The notes under the pieces are model-generated. The model saw only the letters and a program-made list of their open reading frames with translations. It searched no databases and had not been told where the DNA came from. This document shows, piece after piece, positions 1-10,471 of a stretch of DNA of 64,000 nt. Source of the DNA: Linyphia triangularis (Eukaryota; Arthropoda; Arachnida; Araneae; Linyphiidae). Within the stretch, counting starts at the first letter, position 1. Every line of letters starts with the position of its first letter. The translations under genes were made by a program, and so were the position numbers. The stretch spans positions 85,602,670-85,666,669 of the forward strand of contig OZ021729.1 of assembly GCA_963978545.1 (NCBI GenBank). Reading direction: 5' to 3'.

Positions 1-429
1 TACAACCATACCCTCCATTCGTCCCTGGTATATAGAAAAATACCAGGGAAATTCACATGCTTTTATAAGGAATACTGCCAGCGTATAATTAATCTTCAAC
101 AGTTATCACGTCTACTGATTTCCTTAAGCCACATACCGCCAATCATGAATTTGTTCTTTGAAGAAGTTGAAATTGTTATCCCCGCTTTCTGGTGGAACAA
201 GGTCGCATCTGCAAAATTGGTCAAGACGTTTGTTAAGGTCTCTATTGTGTCAAGGAATAGCTAGCGCATCGAGGAGAACAAAGACGCAATTGTAACAATA
301 TTATGCTTATTCCAAATTGATAGGCGGCATCACTAAGTGACAGCAATTTTGGTATTTTGCATTTCTTGTCTAATTTTCGCAGTCGTTTTACCATAGCTGT
401 GATATTTATTTCGATTAAAATGATTTAAT
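1..429. other. upstream AT-rich DNA, no gene seen
   Basis: No reading frame or RNA gene is recognisable here. The only local structure is a short hairpin at about 25-50, where CCCTGGTAT pairs with ATACCAGGG around a small AT-rich loop. Confidence 0.4.
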
Positions 430-790
430 TATTTATTTACTAAAACAATTTTGGCAACAGGAAAGAGTTTCCTCAATGGTCGCTTAAATGTTATTTCAGC
501 TCGAATGGATGATGGCAAGTTGGTTTATTAGTATTCCGTAAAAGCGACCTTTTAGTGACAGTGACAGCTCCCAAAATTTGATAGAGTGCATCGCCACCGA
601 CATCGAATCTATCTGCCAAGTTTCAGCCCGATTGGATGACGGCAAAAGGGTTTAATTAGGCCTCCGCAGATTTGCCCTCCATCGATAAACATTCACACAA
701 GATCGAGGTTAATATAAAGGATTTAAAGTTAATATAAAGGATTTCCAATCTGGCAACACAAAGTAGTTCTTTTATTCCTTATTAGTGGTG
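430..790 (+). repeat. interspersed repeat C, partial copy
   Basis: This stretch is clearly similar to 2522-2900 and 39386-39640. Shared blocks are the TTTGGCAACAGGAAAGAGTTT block, TTAGTATTCCGTAA, GACATCGAATCTATC, CAAGTTTCAGCC and the closing GTTAATATAAAGGATTT. The copies differ by many substitutions and small gaps, so this is an old family. I see no coding capacity and cannot assign it to a superfamily. The end carries a short local duplication of the GTTAATATAAAGGATTT block. Confidence 0.65.
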
Positions 791-1245
791 CAAAGACCCT
801 TCAACGCTGGAACAGTTTCAGAAAATTGACCCTCCAGAACTTTTCACTTAGTTTAGAGGCGTTGTTCTTATTTTAATTCATCAGCACACTGCAAACAAAT
901 CTTTCACCTGCGACGGAAAGTGTTGACCATGTGCCAACATTTAGAAAGAACAAGGTGTTTTGTTAGGTTTACTCAAGCGTGTTCTTATTTACAGGTACGC
1001 TACTTTTATTTTGTCTTTTTTTGCTATTCAATTCTTCGTTTGAGAAATGTCGATTGTAGAGTGGGTCTTCAGTTACCACGCTCCTTTTGAATTTCCTGAA
1101 GGTAAATTGGGTAAAAAATGTTTTTAGGGATTTTAATCTTTAATAAAAATGTTTTTACCTGATATTTATATAATTTAAATAGGATTGAAAATTTAGGAAA
1201 CTTGCAGAATTCTTAATTTTTTTTTTTAAATTTCAAATAATATAT

Positions 1246-2900
1246 AACCCATGAAAACAAAGTTTTTAATATAAATCTTTTATATGCATTGCCGATTTTT
1301 ATATTCATTAACACAGCGCCGAATCTGTATCTAATTTTAAATATCAAAAACATTTTTATCAGCAAAATTTGCGGCAAATCTACGTTTCAAACTTTATTTA
1401 TTAAAAATAAATTAGACTGAGAGGCGACTGCAATTTTTGGCCCCCATCGAACATCATTCTGAATTTTTTATAGAAATTAGAGAATAGTGAGTAGATTAGG
1501 AATCTACTGGTCTGCCGTGGCAAAAATGGCCGAAACTGATCAATAATCGACTCGGAATGAGTCGAACTAATATCCGATTGCCAAATATGCCATAACTTGC
1601 CAAAAAGAGAACAAAATTATTCGTCTGGCAACCCACTTCATTTTGATTTTCAATGAGAAAAAGCGCAAACGATTACTGATCTTTGGCTCGGAAAACTTAT
1701 ATCTTTTAAAAGTAGGCCAAATTGGCGACATCAGTTACGTCATAAGTGACGTAATATTTTTTGCCAACTTGGCTCCCTTTTAATAGATGCAAGTAGACCG
1801 TCACCAGATATCTGAATCGTCTGCAACCTTCTTAATTGATAATTAAAGAGTGAGGGTTACCAAATAAAAATAAAAGCTCATTATTTGGTAAGTTATGGCT
1901 CATTTGGCAATTGGATTTAGTTCAACTCATTCCAAGTCAATTTTTGACCAGTTTCGGCCATTTTTGCCACGGCAGACCAGTGGATTCGTAATCTACTCAC
2001 TTTTCTCTAATTTCTATAAAAAATTCAGAATGATGTTCAATGGGGTCCAAAAATTGCAATCGCCTCTCAATCTATAACCCTTACTCTTTAATTTTCAATG
2101 AAGAAGGTTGCAGACGACTCAGATATCTGGCGACGGTCTACTTGCATCAATTAAAAGGGAGCCAAGTTGGCAATAAACATTACGTCACTGATGACGTAAC
2201 TAATGTCGCCAATTTGGCTTACTTTTAAAAGGTGCTAGTTTTCCGAGCCAGAGATCAGAAATCGTTTGCGCTTTTTCTCATTGAAAATCAAAATGCAGTG
2301 GGTTGCCAGACGAAAAAGTTTGTTATCTTTTTGGCAAGTTATGACATATTTGGCAATCGGATTTTAGTTCAACTCATTCCAAGTCGATTTTTGATTAGGT
2401 TCGGCCATTTTTGCCACGGCAGACCAATGGATTCGCAATCTATTAAGTTTTCTCCAATTTCTATAAAAAATTCAGAATGATGTTCGATGGGGTCCAAAAA
2501 TTGCATTCGCCTCTTGGACTAAATGTTGTTTTATTCACTGACATTAAAATGTCTTTTATTTATTCTGATTAAAACAATTTTATTATTTGTTTATTTAAAA
2601 AAATTTGGCAACAGGAAAGAGTTTCTTCAATGGTCGGTTAAAATGCTATATTATGTTCGGTCTGTTATTTTAGCACGCTTGGATAATAGCAAGTTAGCTT
2701 ATTAGTATTCCGTAAATTTAGTGACAGTGGCAGCCCCTAAAATTTAATAGAATGGATCGATATCGAATCTACCTACCAAGTTTCAGGCCGGTTGGATGAA
2801 AGCACGGGGATCCGCCGATTTGCCCGCCATCGACATAAACAGCCATCCATCCACAAACATACACACAAAATAGAAGTTAATATAAAGGATTTAAAAATAG
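1246..2900 (+). repeat. interspersed repeat C, split by a later insertion
   Basis: The left half (about 1246-1412) matches 39165-39310 and the right half (about 2522-2900) matches 39386-39640 and 430-770. Together they form one copy of repeat C interrupted by the 1413-2521 element. The uninterrupted copy near 39165-39640 shows what the empty site looks like. Confidence 0.6.
1413..2521. mobile_element. palindromic DNA element with GAGAGGCGACTGCAA termini and 3-bp target duplication
   Basis: The ends are inverted: the left reads TAGACTGAGAGGCGACTGCA and the right reads TGCATTCGCCTCTTGGACTA. The inversion continues for roughly 430 bp as a long imperfect foldback. A second partial copy of the right arm (about 1885-2075) sits in the middle, so the element is internally rearranged. 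AAT flanks both ends (1410-1412 and 2522-2524). A related copy at 40130-41298 is flanked by TTA. Three-bp duplications are known for PIF/Harbinger and CACTA elements, but the superfamily is not settled here. Its ORFs are short and look like no transposase, so it is non-autonomous. Confidence 0.75.
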
Positions 2901-2989
2901 GACATCGAATTGACAAAGGAAGTTTGATTAAATAATTAAAAAAATCCTTGATAAAATATATTAAAACTAGCTGAAGTGCTCGGTGTCGC

Positions 2990-3506
2990 AGGGCTTTTAA
3001 TATTATGGTAATGGCAATCTCGCCAAATTGGCGAGAAATCGCCAAATGTCGCCAAACTTCGCGACCATTTGGCGACATTTTTGGTCCCCATGTACATGTA
3101 TAGGACTTTTCAACTACGATCTGGAAAGTTCTCCAAATATCTACCTCTAGAAATTTCAAGAATGTTCGCCTCCCCTATATCAGCCCGGCCATGAGTTGGG
3201 TTAGTGAATTAGTTGACTGGTGAGTTGACTGGAATTACTGAGCTGAGATACTGAGTCTCAGTGAGCATTCAGAGTAGTTCTAAAGCGAACTATATTGCAT
3301 TGTCTTTTGCGGCGATTTGAACAGTTGTGCTGTCAAGTTTTTAACTGCTGTTTTGTGCTCTATTGTTGTGTAAAGAGCTGTATTGAGTCGACTAGAACGA
3401 GAAGTTCTGGAGTTGTAAAGGAATCTGTGAAGAGTTATATCGGAATAAATTTCTGCAAGTTTTGATGTGCTTTGGCTTCAAATCTTTTGAACCCATCCAC
3501 GCAACA
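2990..3506 (+). mobile_element. truncated LTR (same family as the solo LTR at 26212)
   Basis: About 517 bp align end to end with the last three quarters of the 734-bp LTR at 26212-26945. Shared blocks include CCCATGTACATGTATAGGAC, CTGGAAAGTTCTCC, GAGCATTCAGAGTAGTTCTA and AGAACGAGAAGTTCTGGAG, and both end in GCAACA. The first ~180 bp are missing and no internal retroelement region follows. The TATA-box position is degraded (TATATCAG near 3176). It is a dead LTR remnant upstream of the DLGAP gene. Confidence 0.8.
3123..3168 (+). promoter_or_regulatory. heat shock element cluster inside the LTR remnant
   Basis: Two matches to the HSF site consensus (alternating nGAAn and nTTCn) lie 16 bp apart. 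One is GGAAAGTTCT at 3123-3132. The other is a perfect four-unit site, AGAAATTTCAAGAATGTTCG, at 3149-3168. They sit just upstream of the LTR's TATA position, where HSF sites act in heat-shock promoters. The match is seen in the sequence; heat-shock function is inferred. Confidence 0.55.
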
Positions 3507-3959
3507 GTATTTTTATGTTAACTCCTTGTTTATTAGTAATTCAAAAAAATAAATAAAGAAGCGTGATCTTCTGGTGTTGGTGGAACCAAATTATGGGTTT
3601 ATTATCTGAAACTGCTTTTCTGTTTTCAGTCGCTTCATTCGACTGCTCTTTCTGGGCCATTTGTTTAATGTATGTCCCGAGGTCTTCATTTTAAAGCGGC
3701 ATTAAAGGCTGTGTCATTTTGTTTCAGTATTTATTTTTTTGCGTTGCTCAAATGAGAAAATAATTGCCTGCAGACATAAGTTGACCCGAATTCCCAAATG
3801 CGAATTACTTGAATTCATCCTAACATACACGCAATTCATTGCTTATGATGATAATCATTTTATCTTGTTTTAGAAATTCCCTTATTTTTGGTCCTTTTGT
3901 TGTTGGCGCTAGTTTATTGTCTCTGGCTAAATGGACTATTTTTTCATTTTTTAAAAATG

Positions 3960-4452
3960 AAAGAATTTTTTTCTGATTCTAAATATTCAAACAAAAGTTC
4001 TTAAAAAAAATTAGTTATTTAAATATTATGTTTAATGTATGCCCTGAAACCAACTCCGATCAAAACGATCCGCTATAGCTGCTACGTCAAAACATCCTTC
4101 CGCTTCTAAGGTTATAGTGAGGTTTCTGCCAAATAGTTGGTGTTGGTTTGGTAGACAATTGCCATATCCCGTACAGGTTGACGCGATTTGCCAGAAACTG
4201 GCAAAACTATGGTTTCCGCTGCTGCGTTTTAAGCCAAGTTGTTTCAGATGAATTGACGTCATATTCACTTCGAGCCGAATGTGTCGTTTTTCACGCCAAA
4301 ACTAACCAGTAAACTTAGGTTGCAAATTTAAAAAAAAAAAAAAGGAAAAGAGCAGTGATCAGAAATGGCAAGCATGGCAGCAGAATTTATGGCCTTTTCG
4401 AAACATTTAGAATTGAATAAGAAAACAAAAATTTAAATGCTGGAATTGTCCA
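3960..4452 (-). repeat. interspersed repeat G, inverted copy
   Basis: This is the reverse complement of much of 30774-31305. Shared blocks include the GTTTCTACCCAATAGTTGG-like segment, the GCAAATCGCG...CAACCTGTAC segment, the AAAAGGCCATAAA segment, and the GGAATTGTCCA end. The two copies are diverged. No intact ORF is shared, so coding is not supported. Confidence 0.65.
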
Positions 4453-4597
4453 TTTAAAGATGTCTTGGAAGTTTAGTAAATTTTTTCCCTCAAATGTCTT
4501 TCCTCTTCAAATCTTATAATCACTTCTAATTTGGTAACATTAACTTCAGAAAATAATAAATTATTCATAACATCCGAGTCCATTCAAAGAGGCTTAA

Positions 4598-5848
4598 GAA
4601 AAAGCTCTATAGTAAAGATCCTTCCCTATACTCGCTATGTTACAATCTTCTAGCCCAGTGCATTTAGAAACTACTTTCTACAGCCACCTTGACATTTGGT
4701 AAGAAAAAAAGATCACTTAATGAAATGATTGTTTTTATTTAATGTCCATCAATTGTAAATGAGTTTCAAAATAGCGAAAGACAACACCAGGTGGAGCCAC
4801 TGCATATGCATTGATGTAAGGATTTGAAATATAAAATAAAATATATTAGAGGGTATTTTCGAGTCATTTCATTAAGTGAATCAATTTCGTTCCTTTCTCG
4901 CTAAATTTCAAGGTTGTTATAGAACAGCGTCAGCCACTAGGCGGCCCGCCGGCCGTACAAAAGAGTAAAAATCACATTTTGCGGAGATAATTTTAATTTG
5001 TCAACAATAGTATGTGTTTACTGCCAAAAACCGCGTTTTCCATTAAGTGGTCCTCGTCAGTAAATTTAAAAAATCCTTCCCCCCCCCCCCCTCAGACTGC
5101 CAACGAGAAAAAATAAAAAAGCAATAGTTTGTACTAATGACGCATTCCTTCGCATTGTTTTGTATTTATGATACCCTGCCACCCCCTCGATTGGCACAAT
5201 TCGATTTCTGCTTTTCTGAATGTGATGGTGTTTTAATGCTTACTGGCCTCTTTTTTGACGTGAAAAAAAGTATTGCGATCTCTATGACTCCAGTGAAATA
5301 ATGGTGTCGAAAACTAGTTTTAAACGCCAAGTATATAGTGAAAAGCGGACCGGCCGTCATCGCCTCGCAATTAACATCGACTAAAAGGGAAGATTTAGAA
5401 GGTTTATGGTTTAAATATTTTATTGATATTGATTATGAGTTTATGTCAAGTCACATTGTAATATTGACACAAAAGATTAACTTCTTTTATGATTTTGATT
5501 TACTTTGTAATTTTTTTTTTTTTTTAATTATTTGAAACAAGAATCAAATATTAATTGTTATTTTAATAATATAAAAAAGTTAAATTATTGTTTCAGTTTT
5601 CAAAATTGTTTTATATTGTTGAATCTTTAGTAATTATCACATTTCTAGCATTGAACATATGTAGTAAAGCAATATATTTATTGGCGTACTCAGTAAAAAA
5701 TCTGCGGCCCGCGGAAAGTTCCAACATAAGTCATGCGGCCCGTCTCTAAAAGTTAGTGGCGAACACTGTTATAGAAGGTAGTTTATAAATGCACTGAAGA
5801 TTATTAGATAGCGACTATAGAGAATGATCCTTACTATAGGACTTCCTC
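4598..5848. mobile_element. TTAA-target DNA element (family E) split by a hAT element
   Basis: TTAA flanks both ends (4594-4597 and 5849-5852). The ends are inverted copies of a GAGGAAGTCCTAGTAAGGATC-like sequence; the left arm continues into TTCCCTATACTCGCTATGTTAC and the right ends GGAATGATCC...GGACTTCCTC in related copies. Other copies are at 31735-32486 and, truncated, at 7917-8060. TTAA duplications are characteristic of piggyBac and Kolobok elements. No transposase is present. The hAT element 4925-5768 interrupts it. Confidence 0.7.
4925..5768. mobile_element. non-autonomous hAT element with perfect 8-bp target duplication
   Basis: Perfect direct repeats TTATAGAA flank the element (4917-4924 and 5769-5776). 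Its ends are inverted: left CAGCGTCAGCCACTAGGCGG, right reverse-complemented CAGTGTTCGCCACTAACTTT. Both ends then carry a GGCCCGC block. An 8-bp duplication with CAG...CTG ends is diagnostic of hAT. The 844-bp body has a C-tract at about 5080-5092 and an AT-rich half, with no credible transposase frame. It inserted into the older TTAA element 4598-5848. Confidence 0.85.
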
Positions 5849-5875
5849 TTAAATAAAGGAATAGATTGATAAGTT

Positions 5876-6070
5876 CAAATATTTGACCATTTTTCAAAGC
5901 ATCTCCTACCAAATAATGTCTAATATCAATATATTTAGTACGTTTATAGAAAACCGGATTTTCAACCAATTTTATTGCTCTTTTGTTGTCAGTCAGCATA
6001 CGCGCCTTTTCCAAATTATTGTTACACAGTTCATTAAATTGCTAAGTAGCTTTGTTAGGAAGGTTAGCGT
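5876..6070 (-). pseudogene. Ty1/copia retrotransposon RNase H fragment
   Basis: On the - strand a frame reads TDNKRAIKLVENPVFYKRTK followed by YIDIRHYLVGDALKNGQIFE. This is the conserved end of the copia Pol RNase H domain (the DN..AI.L..NP..H.R.KHID.R.H motif, here with Tyr for the usual His before ID). The frame extends upstream to about 6050, where a stop codon appears. Nothing else of Pol, Gag or an LTR is recognisable nearby. It is a dead fragment abutting the right end of the TTAA element. Confidence 0.75.
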
Positions 6071-7912
6071 TGGTGATCTGACTCCATTTGGAATTAACAT
6101 ATTTAATGATGGCTTAGGGTACAACATTTACAACAAAGAATTAGTAAGGAAGGAATGAACGTTGCAAACGTCTTCTCTTTCTGATGATTGCGGCTGTCTG
6201 ATGGTTACTATGCAATTCTTCCAATTTGGAGGTGAAAATCACATGCACAGGGCATGGAAGCAATATGTTGGCTGCTTAGGCTATGCGCGTGATCGTCAAG
6301 TGGAAAAGTAAGAAGCGATGCCCTGCAAAATCAATCACCTTTGATTTGAAGAAATTGCTTATTATCGATTCATCATCTTCACCAAGTGTTCGCCCACAGA
6401 GAATTAATGAGGCAAAAGGCTTTTTTTTTGTGTGTGTGTTTGTAGTAAATTAATGTAGTCTCATCACAAGCGATTAAAAACATGGATGCCGACTTTGTCA
6501 ATAATCTTAAAATCAGAAATGTTTTCAGTCATTTTAACAGCGTAATCTTTCATTTATTTTCCCACGACAACGGCATTTCTTTACATGGGTGGTCAAGGGA
6601 GTGAACTTGTCGTCCACCTTGGTGGTTGGGAAAAGTGCTGAAACTCGCAGGAAAAAGAGGTACGATATGGGTTTTGAATAATTCATTTGAAAGGAAAACT
6701 AATGCACAACTATTGTCATTTCAGTACGACATCCAATTATCGTTTTTGCTAAAACAAGGTTTGAGCAAAAAACAACTTTAGCCACCTTATTTCCTACTGT
6801 AAGTGATCTGCCACTCACACTCACACTTTTATAAATCATCCTTTTAACGTACAGTGTCCTTTCAGATAAATATAAACAGAGGAGAAACAGTCGTTGATAG
6901 GCAATGCTCAAAGTAAAAGTACTCTGTTAAAGACATTCGTTTTTCAACTTCTTACGCCTTTATCGAATTTTACGGAAATTTCGGTGGTGGAGATAATATA
7001 GAACGTTTCAAAGAGCATTGCCACATTGATTTTAATTAAAATCGTTAGCCATAAATCAGAATTTTAACCCCTTGCTAGACTCTTTTGTAGTAAGGCCATA
7101 TCGTTATTATTAAAGAACTAGTGCAACCTGTATATGTCATAGAGTGCCTTCTCATTGAACCAAAATAAAAATAAAAAGTTTGCGATTTTCAAACAAATAC
7201 TACAATGGGAATTACAGCATTTTTTTTATTTCCTTGCTTTAAATCGACTGCAAATAGTCTTAAATTAAATAAAATCAACTTTTTTCATTTTTCTGAAACT
7301 GTTTAATTTTTAATTTAAATTTTTTAAAAATAGTTAGTTTCGATATCAAGATGAAACCGAAAGTCACGTGATTTTCTGCCGAGTGACGTACTGTGCGCCT
7401 CCATTTGTAAACATGTCAATTCAACTTGGCGACATTTTGCCGAGTTTACAGTTGGGCAGCCGTAAAGCACATTCTAACCGAAAGCGTTGGTGCATTGCAG
7501 TGAATAGAATAGGAATGAAAAGAAAAATCCTCCGTTATCAGATCAATCCTTTCGGCATGTTTTCGATGACGACCATTTTGATGCGAGTACTAGTCAAACG
7601 AAACGACCAACAAGCGAAATCTCGATGTCAATGCAGGATTGCCCATGCGCAAGAACAGATCCACAGCCATCAGGCACTTTATACATCACGACCGTTTGTA
7701 ATTGCATTATGTTTCCGGCTGTTTTTAGTGAATTTAAAATTAATGTAATTAAATAAATAGTTTTATAACTTATAAGTTTTAACCACATATTCAGATTCCT
7801 GATAGTTTTTTGTCTAAAAAAAAAAAAAAAACATTAATTAAATGAAAATCAAAAATAAGCTGTAGTTCTCTATTGTAAATAAAGTATTTGTCCGAATCGG
7901 ATAGCTTAGCCT
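6071..7912. other. AT-rich intergenic DNA, no gene supported
   Basis: No family or splice-supported exon is recognised. A 126-codon open frame at 7368-7748 (+) lies in a locally less AT-rich patch. It has basic, low-complexity composition and no recognisable domain, so I do not call it a gene. Confidence 0.35.
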
Positions 7913-7916
7913 TTAA

Positions 7917-8060
7917 GAGGAAGACCTAGTAAGGATCATTCCCTATACTATCTATGTTACAATATTCTAGCTCAGTGCATTTAGAAACTTCTTTCAATTG
8001 AACCTCCTTGACATTTGGAGAGTTAGTTGGAAAATGATCATTTAATGAAATTACATCATT
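7917..8060 (+). mobile_element. truncated family E (TTAA) element, one arm only
   Basis: The terminus GAGGAAGACCTAGTAAGGAT follows TTAA (7913-7916). The arm continues through CTAGCTCAGTGCATTTAGAAAC and CCTTGACATTTGG, matching the left arm of 4598-5848. The opposite terminus is missing; similarity fades near 8060. Confidence 0.55.
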
Positions 8061-8229
8061 GGACCACAGCCAGTGACGCCAGGCTGCATCTAAATTTAAT
8101 AGTTTAAAACTAAAATAATATATTTTACAATTTTCTTAAATGAAAATCTAATTTCTAAAAAATACTGTCCACAAATGATATGTATAAGTTAATTACGTCA
8201 TCCATAAAATCTTATAAAATATTAATTGG

Positions 8230-8540
8230 TGTATAATATGCGAGTGGCAACATTTTCGCTGGGAAGTCAAAAGTTCTCTTTTTCACTCATTTCATCTCAA
8301 CTTCACTCCGATCGTCGGAGATGATTTTCATGTTGTTGTTGAAATAGTCGAATTGATAAACGCCACTCCTGTAATTTGTTTTGAACTGAAATTTGATCAA
8401 TAAAACTTCGTATTTTTCAACAATGAGCTGGTTAATGAAAGAAATTAGTTACGCTTTACTGTCAAGATGAAGAAGGCCGCGCCGAATTTCAGTTCTATTT
8501 ATGTCGATTTTGACATTCGAGGTATTTGCGAAATCTGATT
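8230..8540 (+). promoter_or_regulatory. candidate upstream promoter or first-exon region of the DLGAP gene
   Basis: This patch is less AT-rich than its surroundings. It has initiator-like TCACT motifs near 8284 and 8304 and an exact inverted repeat CTCCGA-TCG-TCGGAG at 8306-8320. A good splice donor (AAG|GTAAGT) follows at 9009/9010. A noncoding first exon starting here could splice to the acceptor at 10397/10398. This is a guess from composition and position only. Confidence 0.2.
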
Positions 8541-9221
8541 AACTCTTGTGTTTACTACCTAATTATGCATTTGGTGTTTTGTGGTTTGAACTTGTATTGT
8601 CGAAAATGTAAGAAATTCAAGTGTTTGGAAGGTGGCATTCCACTGCACTACAGTTGATTTCTTATTGGATGTTTTTCTTATTTGTTGATAACTATTCTTT
8701 TTCTCTTGGTTTTTAAAAAAAAAAAAATAAGTAGAAGAAATTATGTTTGCCATTGCTTGTGTTTATCTGTCTTGTGTACTACTTTAATTTTGTTTTCACG
8801 AATGACATTTAATACCGGTGAGAAGCATGTTTGTATATATGTGCGTTACTTTTTATAACCCTATTTCTGTTCTTTAGATAAGAAGTATTTGGTTAATTAT
8901 GTTGGTTTCGTAAAGCATGTTTCAGAAATTGCCTGTCCGTCCTTTTTCGTTTCGGAATAATTATTTTTTCTGTGATATATTAGAAATTGAATGTATATTT
9001 CCTTATAAGGTAAGTTTTTTCCTCGTTTTCTTATTTATCCTATTTTAAGTGAAACAATTTAATGTTTTGTTACTAAGAAACAATGTTTTCACTTCTTAAG
9101 GACTGTAAAATGTCATATTGTATTATAGCCATTGAATTCAATTGCTTCATAACCTTAAATAGCAATGACCTTAGTTTCGCCTCCTAATTTATCCATAAAT
9201 GATATATTTAAAATTATATTT

Positions 9222-9330
9222 GGGTAAATTCCTACTTCACGTTTATGGGTTGGCGCGCTTTTAAAAAGTTGGCGACAAGGCCAAAATGTCGCCAAATCGG
9301 AAAGTGAAAAACTGATAATCGAACCTGCAG
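9222..9330 (+). repeat. interspersed repeat D with GTTGGCGACA motifs
   Basis: The block from GGTAAATTCCTACTTCACG through GGGTTGGCGCGCTTTT and AATGTCGCCAA is repeated near the right edge of the window (63836-63950). Neither copy codes for anything I can identify. Confidence 0.6.
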
Positions 9331-10397
9331 GGGTGTTGCCAAATTTAGAACTGTATCGCCTACTAAATAGCGCCAAATCGGCTTGGCGATATTTTAACGT
9401 CAACTAGGAATAGACCTATATTTGCACCCAAATGTATAAAGATTGCACCTAGAGTATTAGAAAAGTATTTTTTTTTACCTATATGCATAAGTTGTTTTTA
9501 TTTTACTCTTAAATGTCGTAATAATGTAAATCTTTAAAAAAAAATTTCATAAGCTTGGATACTTAGATCTTCACAAATGTGGAATCTTTCAAAGTAATAG
9601 TAACATTCTGATCTAATTATTGAAATTTTCTTTAGACACTGGGATATTATTTGGTTCAGTTGCATTGCAGGCTTCTGATCATTTTTAATAGCTTTTCTTG
9701 ATGCTAACGAGTAACACCATTAATTAATTTTGGTTACAATAAATCTCAAGAGAGAAAGTTAGAACTAAAGAGCTGGAAATAAATTTAAGTTTCTGTTGAT
9801 AAAATTATGTAAATTTTTTATTGAAAAAGTTTTATTCCCGTAGCTAAATTATTTTTTATTAGTGATCAACTTCTAAGAGTTACTTTAAAATAAAGAATTT
9901 TTAAAATCATGTCACATTTAGTCCCAAGTTCCTCCAATAGAAATCTTTAACCTGTGAATATGCATGCTAGGTCTTAGAAGTCCGTTTGTTTTATATATTC
10001 CCTTAGCAACACTTCAGCGTGTGTTAAAATTTCATGCCTTGCTCATAAATTTGACCATTTGAATTTTAGCAAATACTATTGGACATTTCTTGCTTGTATG
10101 AATTTACATCCTGTCGTAAAGGGATCGTACACCTTTTTCAAATATGCCAAGCTATTTTTATTGTGATTTTCACATTCATATTTTCATTCTTGTTATAAAT
10201 AAGGCACTTTTACAATTATGGCATCCGTCCTAAATAGAGGCAGTAAAGTACAAATGTTTTAATTTTTTAATCAGGCTAAAGTAAAATATATAAAATGGGA
10301 AAAAATTAATTTACTTCAGTTTTGACAATTAAGTAGTAAATCTTATACTATGCAAAAGATATTTCATCCTATGACTTTCCTACAATTTCTGTTTCAG

Positions 10398-10471
10398 GTG
10401 TCTTGTGAACGTAAGGTTTTAACTACTGTAAACAAATAAATGCCTTCTTTGCGAATATCGGCTGACACACG
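10398..10471 (+). other. 5' UTR part of the first coding exon, DLGAP gene
   Basis: A splice acceptor (CTGTTTCAG at about 10389-10397) lies 74 bp before the first ATG. An in-frame TGA at 10463-10465 lies just upstream of that ATG, so translation cannot begin further 5' in this exon. At least one noncoding exon upstream is therefore likely. Confidence 0.5.

Noticed and set aside
7368..7748. 126-codon + strand frame
   Set aside because: It has no domain, no splice or codon support, and odd basic composition. It may belong to an unrecognised repeat.
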